In this document: piece by piece, positions 6,449 to 8,860 of the stretch
How positions within the stretch are numbered: position 1 is the stretch's first letter
How the letters are laid out: each line of letters opens with the position of its first letter
Assembly (NCBI GenBank): GCA_030824255.1
Contig: JAVBYB010000073.1
Span: 1 to 8,860, forward strand
Origin: a bacterium
Lineage (GTDB): Bacteria > Pseudomonadota > Alphaproteobacteria > Caulobacterales > Hyphomonadaceae
Reading direction: 5' to 3'
Length of the DNA stretch: 8,860 bases
Program-made: the position numbers and the translations under genes
The notes under the pieces: model-generated
What the model saw: only the letters and a program-made list of their open reading frames with translations
What the model was told of the DNA's origin: nothing
Database searches by the model: none

Positions 6449-7068
6449 GCGTGATCCCGTCCAAGGATACGATGCTGACCGAACTGAAGACGCATCTCGG
6501 CGCGACGCTGAAGGCGATCACGTCTGTGAGCGTTGCGCATGGCGAGCTGACCATCACGGTTGAGCGCGACTCGATCGTGAAGACGCTGGAATTCCTGAAG
6601 GAAGACAGCCAGTGCCGCTTCGAGACGCTGGTGGACCTGTGCGGCGCGGACTATCCGGACGCCGCCGAGCGTTTCGAGATTGTCTATCACATGCTGTCGA
6701 TGCGGCTGAACCAGCGCATCCGCGTGAAGCTTCGTACCGACGAGATCGCGCCGGTGCCGAGCGTCGTCTCCGTGTTCCCGGTCGCCAACTGGTATGAGCG
6801 CGAAGCGTTCGACATGTATGGCGTGGTGTTCTCCGACCATCCGGACATGCGCCGCATCCTCACCGACTATGGTTTCGAGGGCTATCCGCTGCGCAAGGAC
6901 TTCCCGCTGACCGGCCGCGTGCAGGTTCGTTATGACGAAGCCCAGAAGCGCGTCGTCAACGAGCCGGTGAAACTGGTTCAGGAATACCGCAACTTCGACT
7001 TCCTCTCCCCGTGGGAAGGCATGCAAGCCGTCATTCCGGGCGATGAAAAAGCGGGGCAAAAATCATGA
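6445..7068 (+). CDS. nuoC: NADH-quinone oxidoreductase subunit C (30 kDa subunit)
   Basis: The product has 207 residues from the ATG at 6445; the frame extends upstream, but only within nuoB. NuoC is a cofactor-free subunit of the peripheral arm that packs against NuoD. The family signature is intact: [13 protein letters not shown] (from Tyr117), then [20 protein letters not shown] and [13 protein letters not shown]. It is separate from NuoD, unlike the fused NuoCD of Escherichia coli. GAGGGGAG at 6428-6435 precedes the start by 9 bases. The TGA overlaps the start of the next gene as ATGA, and that next gene is not nuoD but an unrecognised small gene. Confidence 0.97.
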   Translation: MSVIPSKDTMLTELKTHLGATLKAITSVSVAHGELTITVERDSIVKTLEFLKEDSQCRFETLVDLCGADYPDAAERFEIVYHMLSMRLNQRIRVKLRTDEIAPVPSVVSVFPVANWYEREAFDMYGVVFSDHPDMRRILTDYGFEGYPLRKDFPLTGRVQVRYDEAQKRVVNEPVKLVQEYRNFDFLSPWEGMQAVIPGDEKAGQKS

Positions 7069-7448
7069 GCGGGATGCGGAGTGCGGTCGCGACTTTGGCA
7101 ATGCTGGCTTCTTGCCAAACTGCGTTTGCTCAGGAGCAAGGCGTATCGCAGGTCGACATCGCAACGAGTGCGGGCGCGTGTATCGCCACTATGGAGCAAT
7201 TGGTCGCGAACCGTGTTGGCATTCCGGCGACTGAGCAGTTGGCGGCCGAATGGCGTGAGCTGCTAATCTCTGTTGCTGCAGATGAGTCTTCAGCAACCAG
7301 TTCGGTTGCTGCTGGTCGCAAGACGTATGCCGATCTCAAAGACGACAAGATGCGACTGATGGCGGCCAAGGGTCTGTCTGCGTCGTGCGGTCAGTCGGGA
7401 TTGGCCCTGAGACGCGATTATGTACGCGTCCTGCGGGAGCGCGGGTGA
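7065..7448 (+). CDS. unrecognised small exported protein inserted between nuoC and nuoD
   Basis: The product has 127 residues and I do not recognise the family. The N-terminus is a short export signal: Arg5, a hydrophobic stretch 6-16, then either a lipobox LASC (14-17) with Cys17, or signal peptidase I cleavage at AFA|QE (22/23). The mature part looks helical and Ala-rich, with two cysteines (Cys39, Cys108) that could pair in the periplasm and a basic C-terminus [12 protein letters not shown]. It overlaps nuoC by ATGA and nuoD by TGATG, so it is built into the operon's translational coupling, and the nuoD ribosome binding site lies within its last codons. By hand count 48 of 127 codons end in A or T (GC3 about 62%), against 8 of the first 54 in nuoC (GC3 about 85%), which may mean later arrival or low expression. 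A role in complex I is suggested only by position. Confidence 0.75.
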   Translation: MSGMRSAVATLAMLASCQTAFAQEQGVSQVDIATSAGACIATMEQLVANRVGIPATEQLAAEWRELLISVAADESSATSSVAAGRKTYADLKDDKMRLMAAKGLSASCGQSGLALRRDYVRVLRERG

Positions 7449-8665
7449 TGGCTGACCAGCATCTCGACCGTTCGAAATCCTCCGTCATCGAAGACATGGA
7501 CGACCGGAAGTTCACGATCAACTTCGGGCCGCAGCACCCGGCCGCGCACGGCGTGCTTCGCCTCGTGCTCGACCTGGATGGCGAGATCGTCGATCGCGTC
7601 GATCCGCATATCGGCCTGCTGCATCGCGGCACCGAGAAGCTGATCGAGTACAAGACATTCCTTCAGGCGCTGCCTTATTTCGACCGGCTCGACTATGTCG
7701 CGCCGATGAACCAGGAGCACGCCTACTGCCTCGCCATCGAGAAGCTGGCGGGCATCGAGGTTCCGGTGCGTGCGAAGTACATCCGCGTGATCTTCTCGGA
7801 GATCGGCCGGATCCTGTCACACATGCTGAACGTGACGACGCAGGCGATGGACGTCGGCGCGCTGACCCCGCCGCTGTGGGGCTTCGAAGAGCGCGAGAAG
7901 CTGATGGTGTTCTACGAGCGCGCGTCCGGATCGCGGATGCACGCCGCGTACTTCCGTCCGGGCGGCGTTCACCAGGACCTGCCGCCGGAGCTGGTGGAGG
8001 ACATCCACAAATTCTGCGACCCGTTCCTGAAGACGATGGACGATCTCGAAACGCTCGTCACCGAGAACCGCATCTTCAAGCAGCGCAACGTCGATATCGG
8101 CGTCGTGTCCGTGCAGGACGCGCTCGACTGGGGCTTCTCCGGCGTGATGGTGCGCGGGTCTGGCCTTGCCTGGGACCTGCGCCGCGCTGAGCCCTATGAA
8201 GTCTACTCGGAACTCGATTTCAAGATTCCGATCGGCAAGAACGGCGACTGCTGGGACCGCTATCTCTGCCGCATCGAGGAGATGCGCGAGAGCATCAAGA
8301 TCATCCGCCAGTGCATCGACAAGATGCCGGTTGGCCCCGTGCTGCCGGAGCATTCGAAATATGCCCCGCCCCGTCGCGCCGAGATGAAGTCGTCGATGGA
8401 AGCGCTGATCCATCACTTCAAGCTCTACACCGAAGGCTTCCACGTGCCTGCCGGTGAAGCCTATGCCTGCGTCGAGGCGCCGAAGGGCGAGTTCGGCGTC
8501 TATCTTGTGAGCGATGGGTCCAACCGTCCGTACCGCCTGAAGATCAAGGCGCCGGGCTACGCCCACCTGCACGCCATGGATTATCTCTGCCGCGGCCACA
8601 TGCTCGCGGACGTGTCTGCCGTGCTGGGCTCGCTGGACATCGTGTTCGGGGAGGTCGACCGTTGA
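7448..8665 (+). CDS. nuoD: NADH-quinone oxidoreductase subunit D (49 kDa subunit)
   Basis: The product has 405 residues, full family length. NuoD forms the quinone-binding cavity with NuoB and is related to the large subunit of NiFe hydrogenases. The conserved N-terminal loop [11 protein letters not shown] (25-35), which includes quinone-site histidines, is followed by [17 protein letters not shown], then [18 protein letters not shown] with the conserved quinone-region Tyr. The C-terminus ends [13 protein letters not shown], as expected. The ATG at 7448 overlaps the preceding small gene by one base, with GGGAG 8 bases upstream. Codon use is strongly G/C-ending, as in nuoB and nuoC. The 3' end overlaps nuoE. 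Confidence 0.98.
   Translation: MADQHLDRSKSSVIEDMDDRKFTINFGPQHPAAHGVLRLVLDLDGEIVDRVDPHIGLLHRGTEKLIEYKTFLQALPYFDRLDYVAPMNQEHAYCLAIEKLAGIEVPVRAKYIRVIFSEIGRILSHMLNVTTQAMDVGALTPPLWGFEEREKLMVFYERASGSRMHAAYFRPGGVHQDLPPELVEDIHKFCDPFLKTMDDLETLVTENRIFKQRNVDIGVVSVQDALDWGFSGVMVRGSGLAWDLRRAEPYEVYSELDFKIPIGKNGDCWDRYLCRIEEMRESIKIIRQCIDKMPVGPVLPEHSKYAPPRRAEMKSSMEALIHHFKLYTEGFHVPAGEAYACVEAPKGEFGVYLVSDGSNRPYRLKIKAPGYAHLHAMDYLCRGHMLADVSAVLGSLDIVFGEVDR
8648..8654 (+). promoter_or_regulatory. strong ribosome binding site supporting a TTG start for nuoE
   Basis: GGGGAGG lies inside the nuoD 3' end, 7 bases before TTG at 8662. No ATG or GTG lies at a suitable position in this frame, and the conserved NuoE sequence begins soon after the TTG. 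Confidence 0.65.
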
Positions 8666-8860
8666 GCCACCGCCGTTTCCATCATCCGGAAAACCACGAG
8701 CCGTTCGCCTTCACGCGCGAGAGCGAAGACCTCATCACGTGGTGGGAGCGGAAGTATCCGCCGGAGCGCCGCGCCTCGACCGTGATCCCGGCGCTGTGGA
8801 TCACGCAGAAGCAGAACAATGGCTGGCTGTCCGAGCCGGCGATGCGCGCGGTCGCTGACC
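8662..8860 (+). CDS. nuoE: NADH-quinone oxidoreductase subunit E (24 kDa subunit), 5' part
   Basis: Sixty-six codons are present before the window ends. NuoE carries a [2Fe-2S] cluster (N1a) next to the NADH/FMN subunit NuoF; the cluster cysteines lie beyond the window. The visible part matches the alphaproteobacterial N-terminus: a variable His-rich start, then [39 protein letters not shown], and [13 protein letters not shown], which parallels the family's KYP-x-x-R-x-S-A-V-I-P-L-L and GWV-x-x-A-I-x-x-V-A-D pattern. The start is TTG, overlapping the nuoD stop as TTGA and backed by a strong upstream Shine-Dalgarno. It has no stop in view and should continue to the right. Confidence 0.9.
   Translation, partial: MSHRRFHHPENHEPFAFTRESEDLITWWERKYPPERRASTVIPALWITQKQNNGWLSEPAMRAVAD

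Noticed and set aside
7065..7448. The small gene as a broken remnant of a NuoC-NuoD linker
   Set aside because: NuoC and NuoD are both full length with normal ends, and the small frame has its own start, export signal and stop.
7445..7456. The 12-mer GTGATGGCTGAC occurs here and at 5915-5926
   Set aside because: Both sites are TGATG junctions followed by a Met-Ala-Asp start, so coding and coupling constraints explain the match better than a duplication or insertion target.

Overview
The window looks like a piece of an alphaproteobacterial chromosome. The evidence is GC-rich DNA with strong G/C preference at third codon positions, complex I subunits of alphaproteobacterial type (unfused nuoC and nuoD in the order A-B-C-D-E), and a proteobacterial type II secretion GspN-like protein. 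The mix suggests the Caulobacter/Hyphomonas side of the class, but that is an inference from gene content, not a phylogeny. All genes I accept are on the + strand.

Left part (1-3310): the window opens inside what may be the 3' end of an unrecognised gene (2-181). After a short gap comes a secreted M1-family zinc metallopeptidase (337-2766) with intact HEXXH-X18-E and GxMEx motifs. A small exported DUF6702 protein (GTG start, 2792-3310) follows 25 bases later, probably in the same transcript. Next is a run of three GC-rich hairpins (3321-3374) and an 11-base-phased direct repeat (3408-3426).

Middle (3489-5376): a GspN-like type II secretion protein stands apart from any other gsp gene in view. 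Then comes tRNA-Asp(GTC), with a plausible promoter and an 8-bp leader/trailer inverted repeat enclosing the tRNA. A 2-oxoglutarate/Fe(II) oxygenase of prolyl-4-hydroxylase type, with a Sel1/TPR-like N-terminus, starts 21 bases after the tRNA CCA end.

Right part (5544-8860): the start of the respiratory complex I operon: nuoA, nuoB, nuoC, an unrecognised exported small protein, nuoD and the beginning of nuoE. Every junction is an overlapping stop/start, so the set should be translationally coupled. The NuoB-C-D-E products build the peripheral arm and NuoA the membrane junction of proton-pumping NADH:quinone oxidoreductase. The extra gene between nuoC and nuoD has weaker third-position GC than nuoC and encodes a cysteine-containing, signal-bearing product. 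It is the most unusual item here, because complex I peripheral-arm subunits are cytoplasmic whereas this product is apparently exported. I found no CRISPR array, transposase or phage gene.
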